A stretch of 64,000 nucleotides of DNA from a virus. Below are positions 16,007-24,024 of the stretch, in pieces. The DNA lies in the IMG/VR virus record IMGVR_UViG_3300009176_000030, positions 1-64,000 of that record, one strand, 5' to 3'. A program made the position numbers and the translations under genes. Within the stretch, counting starts at the first letter, position 1, and every line of letters begins with the position of its first letter. Below the pieces are notes generated by a model. The model did not search any database, was not told where the DNA came from, and saw only the letters and a list, made by a program, of their open reading frames with translations.

Positions 16007-16523
16007 GTTACGCGCCTCTCTTTCCGATCGTTTCTGGTCTCACGTCGAGAAAGGCGATGGCTGCTGGCTGTGGACCGGCACGACTGGAGGGTCAGGCAAG
16101 CAAGCCTACGGCAAGATTTCACGAGGGCGCCGCGGTGAGGGTCGCGTTCACGCGCACCGACTGTCTTGGGAGATTGCCTATGGAGCCGTCCCTGAAGGCA
16201 TGTGGGTCCTACATCACTGTGATACCCCAAGATGTGTTCGACCCGACCACCTATTCCTTGGGACGCAAACCGATAACATGGCCGATGCGCGATCCAAGGG
16301 CCGCTTTCCGACCGGCGAGCGACACTGGGGACACCGGCTTACCGAAGATGATGTCGCCCGGATAAGGGTGCTGCACAAATCGGGCGCACTGCTGAAAGAC
16401 ATCGCCGCTCGGTTCGATGTATCGAGGGCCACGATTGGCGACATTATCAGCGGTCGAACGTGGTGTACCGACGCCAAGAACCGGCAGGCGTGCCGCGATT
16501 ACGCGCTGTCATTCGATGCCTGA
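15987..16523 (+). CDS. HNH homing-type endonuclease with C-terminal HTH
   Basis: A 178-residue protein. CWLWTGTTGGSGKQAYGKIS and HAHRLSWEIAYGAVP are typical of HNH_3 nucleases, followed by VLHHCDTPRCVRPDHLFLGT with the catalytic His-Asn/Asp-His arrangement. Residues about 125-165 (LTEDDVARIRVLHKSGALLK, then IAARFDVSRATIGDIISG) form a helix-turn-helix that would bind the target. This two-part design is that of free-standing homing nucleases. It overlaps neighbours on both sides. Confidence 0.85.
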   Translation: MSKLPAKLRASLSDRFWSHVEKGDGCWLWTGTTGGSGKQAYGKISRGRRGEGRVHAHRLSWEIAYGAVPEGMWVLHHCDTPRCVRPDHLFLGTQTDNMADARSKGRFPTGERHWGHRLTEDDVARIRVLHKSGALLKDIAARFDVSRATIGDIISGRTWCTDAKNRQACRDYALSFDA

Positions 16524-16737
16524 GATCGAGTTCGGCCGCATCGGGAAGATGACCGAGCCGGATGGTGATTTCACGTTCATGGTCCTAAGTGAAGACCCCA
16601 ATCTGAGTTTCTACGTGAACCCGGTCGCCAGCGTTCTCATCCTGAGTGGCGATGTTCTCTGGGAAGGTCGGCACATGCGCTTCGGGGATATCGGACCGGT
16701 CGCCGTCCGCCGCGGGGAGATTGAGTGGCTGGAATGA
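16516..16737 (+). CDS. FGDI-family small beta protein, 73 aa
   Basis: Begins MPEIEFGRIGKMTEPDGDFT and later has MRFGDIGPVAVRRGEIEWLE, so the motif is present near both ends. All-beta. Overlaps the HNH gene by eight bases and RusA by four. Confidence 0.55.
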   Translation: MPEIEFGRIGKMTEPDGDFTFMVLSEDPNLSFYVNPVASVLILSGDVLWEGRHMRFGDIGPVAVRRGEIEWLE

Positions 16738-17087
16738 ACTGGTCGATCCTGATCCCTGGCCCGATCCCATCGGTCAACCACATCTACGGCTACCGGGAAG
16801 GCCGGGTCTACAAGAAGCCCGGCATCGAGGCGTTCCAGACCGTCGTCGTCCATCTGACGAAGCTCGCCAAACCCGCAGGCTGGGAACCTGCCCGCCAGAT
16901 ACGACTCTCGTACGCCTTCAACCTCAACCGCAAGGCCGACTGCGACAACCTGCTGAAGATGATGAACGACGCGATCGCGCTGGCGCTCGGCATCGACGAC
17001 GATCGCTTCCTGCCGTGCGCGATCAGCAAGGTAACCGGCGTGAAGTTCCCGTTCGTCGAAGTCGTGGTGGAGAACGTCGATGAGTGA
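16734..17087 (+). CDS. rusA: RusA-family Holliday junction resolvase
   Basis: A 117-residue protein, the usual RusA length. The start IPGPIPSVNHIYGY and the catalytic block DCDNLLKMMNDAIALALGID (residues 69-88), with Asp69, Asp71, Lys75 and Asp79, match the family; a further DDD follows at 88-90. RusA dimers cut four-way junctions made during recombination or late replication, clearing the concatemer for packaging. ATG at 16734 overlaps the upstream stop. Confidence 0.9.
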   Translation: MNWSILIPGPIPSVNHIYGYREGRVYKKPGIEAFQTVVVHLTKLAKPAGWEPARQIRLSYAFNLNRKADCDNLLKMMNDAIALALGIDDDRFLPCAISKVTGVKFPFVEVVVENVDE

Positions 17088-17307
17088 CCGTTGGGAATAC
17101 GGGACGATCCTGCGTCGAACCGATCAGGCAATCCGCGAGGAGGCTACCCGTCCCGAGGAGATCGCCAAGGCCCGACTCATGGTGATACACGACTTCGGGC
17201 TGGATGGCTTTCTCGGTATGGCCCTCAATGAGACTCGTTATCAGCGGCGTCTTGACATCAAGCCCAACTGGACGAAAAGCGGATGGATGCCGGTGGTTGA
17301 TGAGTAG
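17080..17307 (+). CDS. Small hypothetical protein, 75 aa
   Basis: Begins MSDRWEYGTILRRTDQAIRE; helical and basic. Overlaps RusA by eight bases. No family recognised. Confidence 0.55.
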   Translation: MSDRWEYGTILRRTDQAIREEATRPEEIAKARLMVIHDFGLDGFLGMALNETRYQRRLDIKPNWTKSGWMPVVDE

Positions 17308-17707
17308 GAAGGTCGCCGTGGTCGGCTCGACCTCGTTCGAGATCACCACGCCCATCGGCGCGCAGATCGTTGATCTCGTCCGGCATCTCGGCGATGTGTT
17401 GCTGCTGACCCGCGGCACGGGTGAGGTCGAGCACTTCATCGCGACCATCGCCCCGCTGCTCGACCTGCGCTGCTTCGCCTACCCGGCGCAAGGCGGCGCA
17501 GACAACTGGATACGCGACGTGGAACTGGTGCGTGACGCAGACGAGGTGATCGCCATCGTCAGCCGGGCAGACCTCGAAGCCAAGCGCGAGACGGGCACCT
17601 TGCATGTAGTCGAGAAGGCGCTCGACCAAGAGAAACCGGTTCGGATGTATACCGAAGTCGCAGGATCACTCGTGTATGCTGCCGCGAGTCAAGAGGAGGT
17701 CGGATGA
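17300..17707 (+). CDS. SLOG/DprA-like Rossmann protein
   Basis: A 135-residue protein starting MSRKVAVVGSTSFEITTPIG, a Rossmann-type first strand and glycine loop. VLLLTRGTGEVEHF, a central RDVELVRDADEVIAIV and a C-terminal GTLHVVEKALDQEKPVRMYT follow the pattern of SLOG-fold proteins (LOG, DprA, TIR-related), where this pocket binds nucleotides or nucleotide sugars. Phage SLOG-like proteins are not well studied; a role in nucleotide signalling or counter-defence is a guess. ATG at 17300 overlaps the upstream stop. Confidence 0.6.
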   Translation: MSRKVAVVGSTSFEITTPIGAQIVDLVRHLGDVLLLTRGTGEVEHFIATIAPLLDLRCFAYPAQGGADNWIRDVELVRDADEVIAIVSRADLEAKRETGTLHVVEKALDQEKPVRMYTEVAGSLVYAAASQEEVG

Positions 17708-18033
17708 AGCCCGAGGGAGTTCTTCTCGGTGAAACCTATTTCCCCACTGGCGTCGATCTTGCCAACGGCGATAGCGTGAGCATGACTGTTTCTTGGTCGT
17801 CTGACGGCACGGTCTCCATCGGCGGGATAGCAGTCGATACACCGTGGAAGTACGGAGACATCCTCCAGTTCGATAACATCGATGACGTGGACTTTCTCTA
17901 TCTCTGCCCAGCCGAAGACCCTGATGCCGTCGATCCGATCTGGGTGATGAGCCTGACCGAAGGCGGCGGTTGGTCGTTGGGCTCTATCGTTGTTCGCAAC
18001 CGTCGAATCTTCCATCGCGTGGAGGCTGTGTGA
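17704..18033 (+). CDS. FGDI-family beta protein, 109 aa
   Basis: Begins MKPEGVLLGETYFPTGVDLA; WKYGDILQFDNIDDVDFLYL near residue 55 carries the family motif. All-beta. GAGG lies upstream of the ATG. Confidence 0.55.
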   Translation: MKPEGVLLGETYFPTGVDLANGDSVSMTVSWSSDGTVSIGGIAVDTPWKYGDILQFDNIDDVDFLYLCPAEDPDAVDPIWVMSLTEGGGWSLGSIVVRNRRIFHRVEAV

Positions 18034-18515
18034 CTCTAGCCGTCGAGATGCGCCGCCTGGAGAAGGAAAGCCGCTACATGCTCGGCAGCCGCGGGCAGAA
18101 CGATATCGAGTCTGAGGCACCGGAACGTATCCACTCGCGCGAGACGGATGCCGGGGGCAGTCCCGAGTGGCATCCGCGCTTCGAGCAATGGCTGGTCGAT
18201 TCAGGCGTCTGTTTCTGCGAGCCGAACGAGAAGGGTCCGCATCACTACCCGTGCAATCTCGTCCGCGCGAAACTTCGCCAGCCGACGAACCACGGCCACC
18301 CCCGCCGATTGAAGCGCGCGTTCCGCCAGCTACGCGACATCGACCCGATCGCCTACGACATCGTGTGGCTCTTGGTCGGCAGGCACATGCCGTGGCTTGA
18401 CGTGTGCGTCAAGATCAATGATGAGCGTGTCCGGCGCGGCCAGGAGCCCTTCGAGGACCACGAGATGTCTGTCTTCGCGATCAGTGGCGTCGCCCTGTTG
18501 AGCGCGGCGTTCTGA
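18030..18515 (+). CDS. Hypothetical protein, 161 aa
   Basis: GTG in a GTGA overlap. Contains CFCEPNEKGPHHYPC, a Cys/His cluster, and a helical C-terminus with IDPIAYDIVWLLVGRHMPW. Possibly zinc-binding; no family recognised. Confidence 0.55.
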   Translation: MTLAVEMRRLEKESRYMLGSRGQNDIESEAPERIHSRETDAGGSPEWHPRFEQWLVDSGVCFCEPNEKGPHHYPCNLVRAKLRQPTNHGHPRRLKRAFRQLRDIDPIAYDIVWLLVGRHMPWLDVCVKINDERVRRGQEPFEDHEMSVFAISGVALLSAAF

Positions 18516-18856
18516 TGTCCAAGGCGAAAATCATCGTGGGCGAGACAGGGAATGGCGGCGGCAGGCTCATCTCGCAAGAGGTCATCGATCGGATGGCCCG
18601 TGAAGTCGCCACGAAACTCTCGGTACCGCTCTATATAGGCCATCCAAGGACCCCAGCCAAGGGCATCGTCCACGAATGGAAGGACGAGTTGTATCCCTTC
18701 GGCACCGTCCTGCGGGAACGCGGCAGTAACCAGCGGGTCATGGTGATCGCTCGACGAGCCTATGCGCGATACGTCGATGTCCTGTTCCTAGACGGACCAG
18801 TGACAACTGGGACGATCCCCGAGATGCACATCGGCAACTGGATCGAGGAGGCATGA
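18515..18856 (+). CDS. Hypothetical protein, 113 aa
   Basis: Begins MSKAKIIVGETGNGGGRLIS; alpha/beta with a glycine-rich first loop that is not a Walker A. Ends just as the lipoprotein gene starts (ATGA overlap). No family recognised. Confidence 0.55.
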   Translation: MSKAKIIVGETGNGGGRLISQEVIDRMAREVATKLSVPLYIGHPRTPAKGIVHEWKDELYPFGTVLRERGSNQRVMVIARRAYARYVDVLFLDGPVTTGTIPEMHIGNWIEEA

Positions 18857-19341
18857 AAATACCCCGACAGCCACGACCGGGGGGTGTCGTGACCATCGGG
18901 GCGACAGTGTTCCTGCTGATTGGATGCCGTCAGATAGCGGCGGCGCCCGTAGAGGCTCCGCAGACGGCGATAGCGGTGATGGCGGCGCCAGCGCCCGTTC
19001 CGACGACTACGGCCGTTCTCGGGGCATCTGTGACGCTCTCAGGGGTCGCTACGTGGTATGACTGGCACACCGGAGAGGCTGCGGCGGGACCGCGGCTCCG
19101 TCAGGCGCTCGGCGTACATTGGCGAGGCCAATCTGTAACTGTGTGCGCCGGGAGTTGCATCCGCGTCAAGTTGACCGATTGGTGCGCCTGTTCATCGGCG
19201 CGCCTGATCGATCTCGACGACCAATCGTTCGCTCGACTGGCGAAGTTGTCGGCTGGTGTCGTGAAGATCACGATCACACTGGGCAAGCCTGTGCCGAAGC
19301 CTGCCCCGCTGCCGACCGGGCCGCCGACCGATACCGACTAG
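18853..19341 (+). CDS. RlpA-like double-psi beta-barrel lipoprotein
   Basis: A 162-residue exported protein. The N-terminus is basic, then VVTIGATVFLLIGC, a signal with a lipobox-like end (Cys near residue 25). After a Pro/Ala linker, GVATWYDWHTGEAAAGPRL starts the barrel, with VTVCAGSCIRVKLTDWCACS and LIDLDDQSFARLAKLSAGV completing the RlpA pattern. RlpA-type domains bind or cleave peptidoglycan glycan strands. As the last gene of the left arm it may act in entry, superinfection control or lysis. Its stop shares the CTAG of the opposing gene. Confidence 0.75.
   Translation: MKIPRQPRPGGVVTIGATVFLLIGCRQIAAAPVEAPQTAIAVMAAPAPVPTTTAVLGASVTLSGVATWYDWHTGEAAAGPRLRQALGVHWRGQSVTVCAGSCIRVKLTDWCACSSARLIDLDDQSFARLAKLSAGVVKITITLGKPVPKPAPLPTGPPTDTD
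19338..19341. other. Convergent stop codons sharing one CTAG
   Basis: The rightward gene stops with TAG at 19339-19341 and the leftward gene with TAG at 19340-19338; both use the palindrome CTAG. There is no intergenic space and no hairpin terminator here, so transcripts from the two arms must run into each other's coding strands. Confidence 0.9.
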
Positions 19342-19793
19342 GGCTTCTTGGCTGCCTTGGCTGCCTTGGCTGCCTTGGCTGCGACCATAGTGTCCTTCTC
19401 GACCTTCTCCTGGGCCACAAGACGATCGGCGAGGATTTGCTGAAGTTCGGTGATCCTCGCATCGCCGTCCTCGATCGCCTTCCGCGTCTCGGTGTCGTCG
19501 GGGTTCTTGCGCAGTGATGCGACGAGCAGACGAGTCGCGGTCAGTTCAGCCTGCCGCGCGGCCGTCATGTCGCTGTTGACCAAGGTGTGGATTTGGTTGA
19601 GCGTCTGGGCGGTGGATGCCCGGTCGTCGGCAGCAGCAGCGGCGACCTGCTCGACCCGCGCGGCGACCTCGTCCTGCCTCGCCCAGTCCTCTTTCTTCTC
19701 GGCGCGTCGCTGGCGCCCCGTCAGGATGGAAAGGATGACCGGCGCGATGACCGACACGATCAGTGCGACGGCAATGGTCTCGTTACTATCCAT
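19338..19793 (-). CDS. Membrane-anchored coiled-coil protein, last lysis-cassette gene
   Basis: A 151-residue protein with one N-terminal membrane span (IAVALIVSVIAPVILSILTG), then a long charged helix (about 30-130) and a tail of AKAAKAAKAAKK made by four copies of a 9-base unit. The topology, with a short outside end and a long cytoplasmic or periplasmic helix, resembles Rz/spanin-like or holin-regulating proteins. It ends at the convergence point with the left arm. Confidence 0.6.
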   Translation of the reverse strand: MDSNETIAVALIVSVIAPVILSILTGRQRRAEKKEDWARQDEVAARVEQVAAAAADDRASTAQTLNQIHTLVNSDMTAARQAELTATRLLVASLRKNPDDTETRKAIEDGDARITELQQILADRLVAQEKVEKDTMVAAKAAKAAKAAKKP

Positions 19794-19971
19794 TCCTCAC
19801 CTCTAAGAGAGAACCGCATTCCGGGCACTGCTTCGGAGGACGCTTGATTCCCTCTTGGTGAACGAGAAACCCGACGTAGTCTGCCCGGACAACCCAGCCG
19901 AGCCGTCGTTCAGACGTACGTACTACGCGATAGCGGGGATGGCAGTCGGGACAGCGCAGGACCGTTACCAC
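19786..19971 (-). CDS. Small zinc-ribbon protein, 61 aa
   Basis: Begins MVTVLRCPDCHPRYRVVRTS and ends with KQCPECGSLLEVRNG, giving two CxxC knuckles about 40 residues apart, a classic zinc ribbon. It lies within the membrane-protein cluster and overlaps both neighbours. Confidence 0.65.
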   Translation of the reverse strand: MVTVLRCPDCHPRYRVVRTSERRLGWVVRADYVGFLVHQEGIKRPPKQCPECGSLLEVRNG

Positions 19972-20186
19972 TAGTGGTTTCCATTGATCCGCCGCCCGGC
20001 CATGTAGCCAACCAGGGCCGCGATGATGACACTGATGATGCGCCCGATGGCATCAACCGCGCGGACGATATCCTGCGTCGGGTTGGTCAGCGTGATGTAG
20101 AGGATCGTGAGCGAGGTCGCGATCACAACCGCCGCCACGACGAGGACGAGGATCAAGGCGACCAGGTCAGCCGTTTGGCGCGGCAA
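19971..20186 (-). CDS. Small membrane protein, 71 aa
   Basis: Two hydrophobic spans (VALILVLVVAAVVIATSLTI and IGRIISVIIAALVGYMAG) separated by a short loop, with a basic C-terminus. Holin-like in size and shape. Overlaps the zinc-ribbon gene by one base. Confidence 0.6.
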   Translation of the reverse strand: MPRQTADLVALILVLVVAAVVIATSLTILYITLTNPTQDIVRAVDAIGRIISVIIAALVGYMAGRRINGNH

Positions 20187-20204
20187 AGCCTGGTCGCCTT
20201 CTCA

Positions 20205-20363
20205 TCAGAGGATGTGCGCTGCTGCGAAGAAGGCCAGCCCGAGCGGCAGGAAGGCCACACCGAGTTTGCTGTCCACGCCGAACGCGGCGAGCACGAACAG
20301 GATGATCGCGATGACGGTGAGCAACAGGCTCACGCCAGCAGATCGGACTCGTTCCTGAACCAT
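20205..20363 (-). CDS. Small two-span membrane protein, 52 aa
   Basis: Begins MVQERVRSAGVSLLLTVIAI, with spans at about 9-27 and 32-50. AAAGGAGGAG lies just upstream of the ATG, one of the best ribosome sites in the cassette. A second holin or antiholin candidate. Confidence 0.6.
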   Translation of the reverse strand: MVQERVRSAGVSLLLTVIAIILFVLAAFGVDSKLGVAFLPLGLAFFAAAHIL

Positions 20364-20375
20364 GATCTCCTCCTT

Positions 20376-20693
20376 TTACTTGACCGGCTTCGGCTCCTTC
20401 TGGCCCGCATTGGGCGGGATCGCCGTGACGTTGGTGTTCGCGACCTTGGTGACGTTGGGCTCACCCGCAGGGGTGGTCACGTTGTAGGCATCCCCGACGT
20501 TCAGGGTGGGCGGCTGTCCGGCAACGAGGGCGATCAGGGCGCCGAGCAGCAGCCCGAGCGCACCGAGGACCGTCGCAACCGACTGAGGCTCCACACCGGG
20601 CAGGAGGTGGAGCGACGTGATCGCGATCTGGGCGAAGCCCAGCGTTGCCGTGACGAGGCCGAGCCAGAGGTTGGTGGGTCGTCCAAGGATCAT
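20376..20693 (-). CDS. Holin-like membrane protein, 105 aa
   Basis: Two N-terminal spans (LWLGLVTATLGFAQIAI and VATVLGALGLLLGALIALVA) and a Pro/Asn-rich soluble tail of about 45 residues. Placed directly after the predicted muramidase gene, as holins usually are. Which of the three small membrane proteins forms the pore cannot be told from sequence. Confidence 0.65.
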   Translation of the reverse strand: MILGRPTNLWLGLVTATLGFAQIAITSLHLLPGVEPQSVATVLGALGLLLGALIALVAGQPPTLNVGDAYNVTTPAGEPNVTKVANTNVTAIPPNAGQKEPKPVK

Positions 20694-20709
20694 TCTGTTT
20701 CCCTCCTCA

Positions 20710-21438
20710 TCACTGATCGTGGAAGACGGTATTCATGTCGCTGACACGAATCCACTTGTTGATGTGGACGCCGCTCAGAATCTTCCGAAAGACGGTGGTC
20801 GTGATGACCGCCGACTTCGGCCCTGGCGCGTTCTTCTTGTTCTGCTCCGGTCCGACCCACGCCTTGAAGCGGTAGCCGTTGGCATACGGGATCGGCCGCA
20901 GGACACCGGCCGAATCCTGGAACCAGATGCGCGCGAGGCCGGTCGCATCGACCCAGCCCGTGGCGCCCGCTGGCTGCGCGCCGATCGAGGCCGGAGCCCC
21001 GGCGATCGGATCGACGTAGACCGACTCGTAGCAATCGACCCCGCCACCGCCGTAGCCCGACGTGCTGATGGCCTGGAAGAAGGCGTGCGGGTCGTCGGCG
21101 GCGATCGCCCCGCGGACCTCGGCGTAGCGCGGCAGTTTGTGGAGCAGCGTGCCGTAGGCGTCGGCGCCCATCTCCGGCGTCGCGAACGTCACGATCGGGT
21201 TGCTCGGCTGGGGGTTGGTTGAGAGGTCCGGCACGGTGTAGGCGTAGCCGATCGCCTTGGCCGCGTCCTCCGACAGGTTGCCGGGGTTGTTGCGGGCCGG
21301 TGGATAGGCATCGTTCGAGCCGATCTCGCAGCGCCACTGGGCCAAGATGGCGTTGATGATCTTCTGGCTCGTCGTGCCGAGAATGGCCGCGGCTCGCATC
21401 GCGAGCACGTTGTAGCGCGGATCGTCGAAGGCGCTCAT
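20710..21438 (-). CDS. Muramidase/glucosaminidase-like cell-wall hydrolase
   Basis: A 242-residue protein. IINAILAQWRCEIGSNDAYP (catalytic Glu near residue 38) and NNPGNL, FATPEMGADAYGTLLHK and FFQAISTSGYGGGG follow the lysozyme-like glucosaminidase pattern in which a crystal of small loops surrounds one Glu. The last about 80 residues are a beta-rich unit that may bind the wall. It is followed by holin-like genes, so it is a good endolysin candidate alongside the cysteine peptidase-like protein at 21590. Confidence 0.7.
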   Translation of the reverse strand: MSAFDDPRYNVLAMRAAAILGTTSQKIINAILAQWRCEIGSNDAYPPARNNPGNLSEDAAKAIGYAYTVPDLSTNPQPSNPIVTFATPEMGADAYGTLLHKLPRYAEVRGAIAADDPHAFFQAISTSGYGGGGVDCYESVYVDPIAGAPASIGAQPAGATGWVDATGLARIWFQDSAGVLRPIPYANGYRFKAWVGPEQNKKNAPGPKSAVITTTVFRKILSGVHINKWIRVSDMNTVFHDQ

Positions 21439-21590
21439 GTGCCATCTCCCGCTTCGCCGTCCTTCACGTCAGTCGGCAGGTCCGCCGCGGCGGCTTCGGG
21501 CTCCTCGACATGGGCGGCCAGGGCCGCCTTGGACTCATCGGGCAGCGGTCCGTCGATCACTGCGCCGTCCACGATCGGATCGTCTGACAT
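21435..21590 (-). CDS. Small acidic protein, 51 aa
   Basis: Begins MSDDPIVDGAVIDGPLPDES and is Asp/Glu/Ala-rich throughout. It starts at the last base of the upstream stop and ends in an ATGA overlap with the muramidase gene, so it fits the operon exactly. Possibly a disordered linker or inhibitor; unknown. Confidence 0.5.
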   Translation of the reverse strand: MSDDPIVDGAVIDGPLPDESKAALAAHVEEPEAAAADLPTDVKDGEAGDGT

Positions 21591-22447
21591 CAGTTACCTC
21601 CCTCTCCGGTTATCCCGGCTGCGCTGATCCAATAGACGCCGGTCTCGTCACCGTACCACCTGATCCGGCCGTCAACCTTGTCTCCGTTGACCCATTGATA
21701 GGCGATGAACGTCTGGCCGACCTTCAGGACCGGGTTGGTCTTGATCGGCGCGTACTTCAGGCCCGGCCCGCCGCGCAGTCGCCGGGCGATTTCGGACGAG
21801 CCCGGCTTGCCCTTCAGGTGATCGGGCGACGGGATGGTCCTGACCGCACCATATCGGAGTCGAACGTGCGGCTCGGTGTCGGGGAAGATGCCGCAGTAGA
21901 CGCCGCTGATACCCATGCTTTTCAGTGTCCGCGGATCGTTCTCGCCCCACGGATGGAGGGCGTGCGCGAACGCCATCACCTTGCTCCACGGCCACCACTC
22001 GGGGCCATCGCTCCATGGGTCATAGACGTAGGATCGATCGGGGTGACCGCCCGTGCCCCCACTGGTCTGATTGAGCCAGATGTTGTGATTGACATTGCCT
22101 TTGCCGATGGCCGAGCAGTTGCCTGCCAAATCTACGCCGCGCCCCGACTGGAGGCTCAGGGCGACCGTGGTCGGGCTGGCGACATTAGGCCCGGTGTGAA
22201 CGAGGACCTGGACGCCGTGCAGCGCCGCGACGTGGGCGTTCTGCTCGATCGTCGTTCCGCCCGAGGTGTCCTTCGGCGTGATCTCGTTGCGGACCATGCA
22301 GCCCGTCAGGCGGACTTTGCCGAGCGTGCTCTTGTCGATGCCCATGGCAAACGACAGGCAGGTGCAGTTCTTCCACCCGAGCAATTCATGGTCGATGACG
22401 CACGCCCCCGCTGGCCCCTCCTTCTGGAACCTCGGTTGCTGGGTCAT
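21590..22447 (-). CDS. Cysteine peptidase-like protein with C-terminal SH3-like domain
   Basis: A 285-residue protein. NCTCLSFAMGIDKSTLG near residue 28 places a Cys at the start of a helix, as in papain-like and C39 peptidases; GNVNHNIWLN (His near residue 121) and YVYDPWSDGP supply a His and an Asp. Residues about 230-280 (VGQTFIAYQWVNGDKVDGRI, then WYGDETGVYWI) form an SH3-like wall-binding domain. Probably an endolysin or a tail-associated peptidase. GGGAGG precedes the start. Confidence 0.65.
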   Translation of the reverse strand: MTQQPRFQKEGPAGACVIDHELLGWKNCTCLSFAMGIDKSTLGKVRLTGCMVRNEITPKDTSGGTTIEQNAHVAALHGVQVLVHTGPNVASPTTVALSLQSGRGVDLAGNCSAIGKGNVNHNIWLNQTSGGTGGHPDRSYVYDPWSDGPEWWPWSKVMAFAHALHPWGENDPRTLKSMGISGVYCGIFPDTEPHVRLRYGAVRTIPSPDHLKGKPGSSEIARRLRGGPGLKYAPIKTNPVLKVGQTFIAYQWVNGDKVDGRIRWYGDETGVYWISAAGITGEGGN

Positions 22448-22456
22448 AGCTCCCTC

Positions 22457-24010
22457 CTATGAACTGAGCGTGAGACAACGGGCGATCAGCGCAGACGTGC
22501 TGGCTGGCGCGACCGTCATCGTGAACTCCCCGGCGACGTTGTCGGATTCGGTGTAATCGGTGCCCTTGATGAGCAGCAGGCCGCCACCCGAGCCGACGTA
22601 GACGATGTAGACATCAAGCGTGCCCGAGATGTACCCGAACGGCAGGCTGAACACCGTGGTCGAGTTGTCGGGCACAGGGCTCGGGGTGAACTGGCCCATC
22701 GCACCGTAGATGGTCGAGGTGCTGCTGTCGTTCACGGCTCCGGCCGCAGACGCACTGACGGCGCCCGCGGAACCACCCCTGCTCTGGTTGGCGAGGATGA
22801 ACCGCCAGAGGGTGAACGGATCACCAAGTTGCAGGCCGAACGTGCCCTCGAACTGCACGACTCGGTCGCTCTCTCCGGCGCCGCCCTTGAAGGCGTCGGG
22901 GAACGACGTGCGCAGGCTGCGCAGGGGCAGGAGTTTGGTGACACCAAAGGTGTTCATCTCGATCGTGACGATATCACCCGCGATCAGGTGGTTCGGCACC
23001 CCTGACAACAGCGGAACGTCGGTGCTGAACCAGGTGAAGGTGAACTGCCACTGGCTGTACCGGAGCCCCTTCTGCTGACCGTAGATATCCGCGCCGGGAG
23101 GACCGTTGACGATCACGTCCGAGCGCGCATCGACCTGATCCTGGATCGAATACTTCTTCTCGCCGAAGTGCGTCTCGGCCACCTGCCAGCGTCCGTAGGT
23201 TGACTCGCTGGTAGCGTCTTCCGTGCGTGAGAAGACCGTCCCACCGGAGGGTCCGGCAAATGGTGATCCGCCCCACACCAGCGCGTCATTGACGATGAAC
23301 GTGCCATCCTCCTGCCCTTCGACCTGCCGGAAGCCGTAGGTCGCGCCCTGGTAAGAGGCCGGGCTGGCGGTGATCGCGGTCTTGTTCGGTTGATCCGAGA
23401 AGCCCCAGCGCTTCTCTACGTCCTCGAACGCCTTGTAGATGAAGTTCTTGCTGCCGTCGATGTACCAGATCGCCCCGCCGAAGAACGAGATTTGCTCGAA
23501 CTCGGTACGCAACTTCGCGCCCTGCTGGACTGAGTCCCCGGCGGTCGGCATGGTCACGATGTCCTCGATGCCGGTGGTCGTGAAGTCCGAGCAGTCGGTG
23601 AAGTTGTCCACGAGGTCGCGCAGGATGCCACCATCGGTCGTGTCGGTCACGGTGATCTGTGAGAGGTAGTCCGAGGTGTCGCGCCAGACCCGCTTGTCGA
23701 AGATGACGTTGTAGTCGGTGCCGCGCAGGGTCCACGTCCGCAACTGGTAGGCGGACAGGTTGTTGGTATCGGCGGCGGGCGCCATGTGGCCCATGCTGAC
23801 CTGGGTGATGTAGCCACCGAACATCCTGACCCCATCGACGGTCAGGCTGATCTCCTTGCCGGTCGAGAACGACAGCGTCCGGTTCGGGTCGCGGAGCACG
23901 ATCGAGAACGAGCCCGGCACACCGCCGAAGTTCTGCTCGAAGTTGCACTGCTGAAACATGCACGACGACGTGCGGTCGGTGCCGTCGATGACGATGGCGA
24001 CAGTGGACAT
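22457..24010 (-). CDS. Tail-tip hub protein 2 (paralogue of the 24025 gene)
   Basis: A 517-residue protein. It opens with VAIVIDGTDRTSSCMFQQCN and GKEISLTVDGVRMFGGYITQ, the strand pattern of a tail-hub domain, continues with IWYIDGSKNFIYKAF, SDQPNK and YGFRQVEG, and ends in a separate beta domain with LLIKGTDYTES. About 400 residues correspond one-to-one with residues about 226-600 of the 1362-residue neighbour. The pair likely forms layers of the tail tip. It is followed directly by the peptidase-like gene. Confidence 0.7.
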   Translation of the reverse strand: MSTVAIVIDGTDRTSSCMFQQCNFEQNFGGVPGSFSIVLRDPNRTLSFSTGKEISLTVDGVRMFGGYITQVSMGHMAPAADTNNLSAYQLRTWTLRGTDYNVIFDKRVWRDTSDYLSQITVTDTTDGGILRDLVDNFTDCSDFTTTGIEDIVTMPTAGDSVQQGAKLRTEFEQISFFGGAIWYIDGSKNFIYKAFEDVEKRWGFSDQPNKTAITASPASYQGATYGFRQVEGQEDGTFIVNDALVWGGSPFAGPSGGTVFSRTEDATSESTYGRWQVAETHFGEKKYSIQDQVDARSDVIVNGPPGADIYGQQKGLRYSQWQFTFTWFSTDVPLLSGVPNHLIAGDIVTIEMNTFGVTKLLPLRSLRTSFPDAFKGGAGESDRVVQFEGTFGLQLGDPFTLWRFILANQSRGGSAGAVSASAAGAVNDSSTSTIYGAMGQFTPSPVPDNSTTVFSLPFGYISGTLDVYIVYVGSGGGLLLIKGTDYTESDNVAGEFTMTVAPASTSALIARCLTLSS

Positions 24011-24024
24011 TCAGCCCCCTCCCA

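Noticed and set aside
16440-16446. GATAATG on the minus strand
   Set aside because: Lies within the HNH gene and lacks TTGAC at 8 or 9 bases, so it does not extend the bipartite element set.
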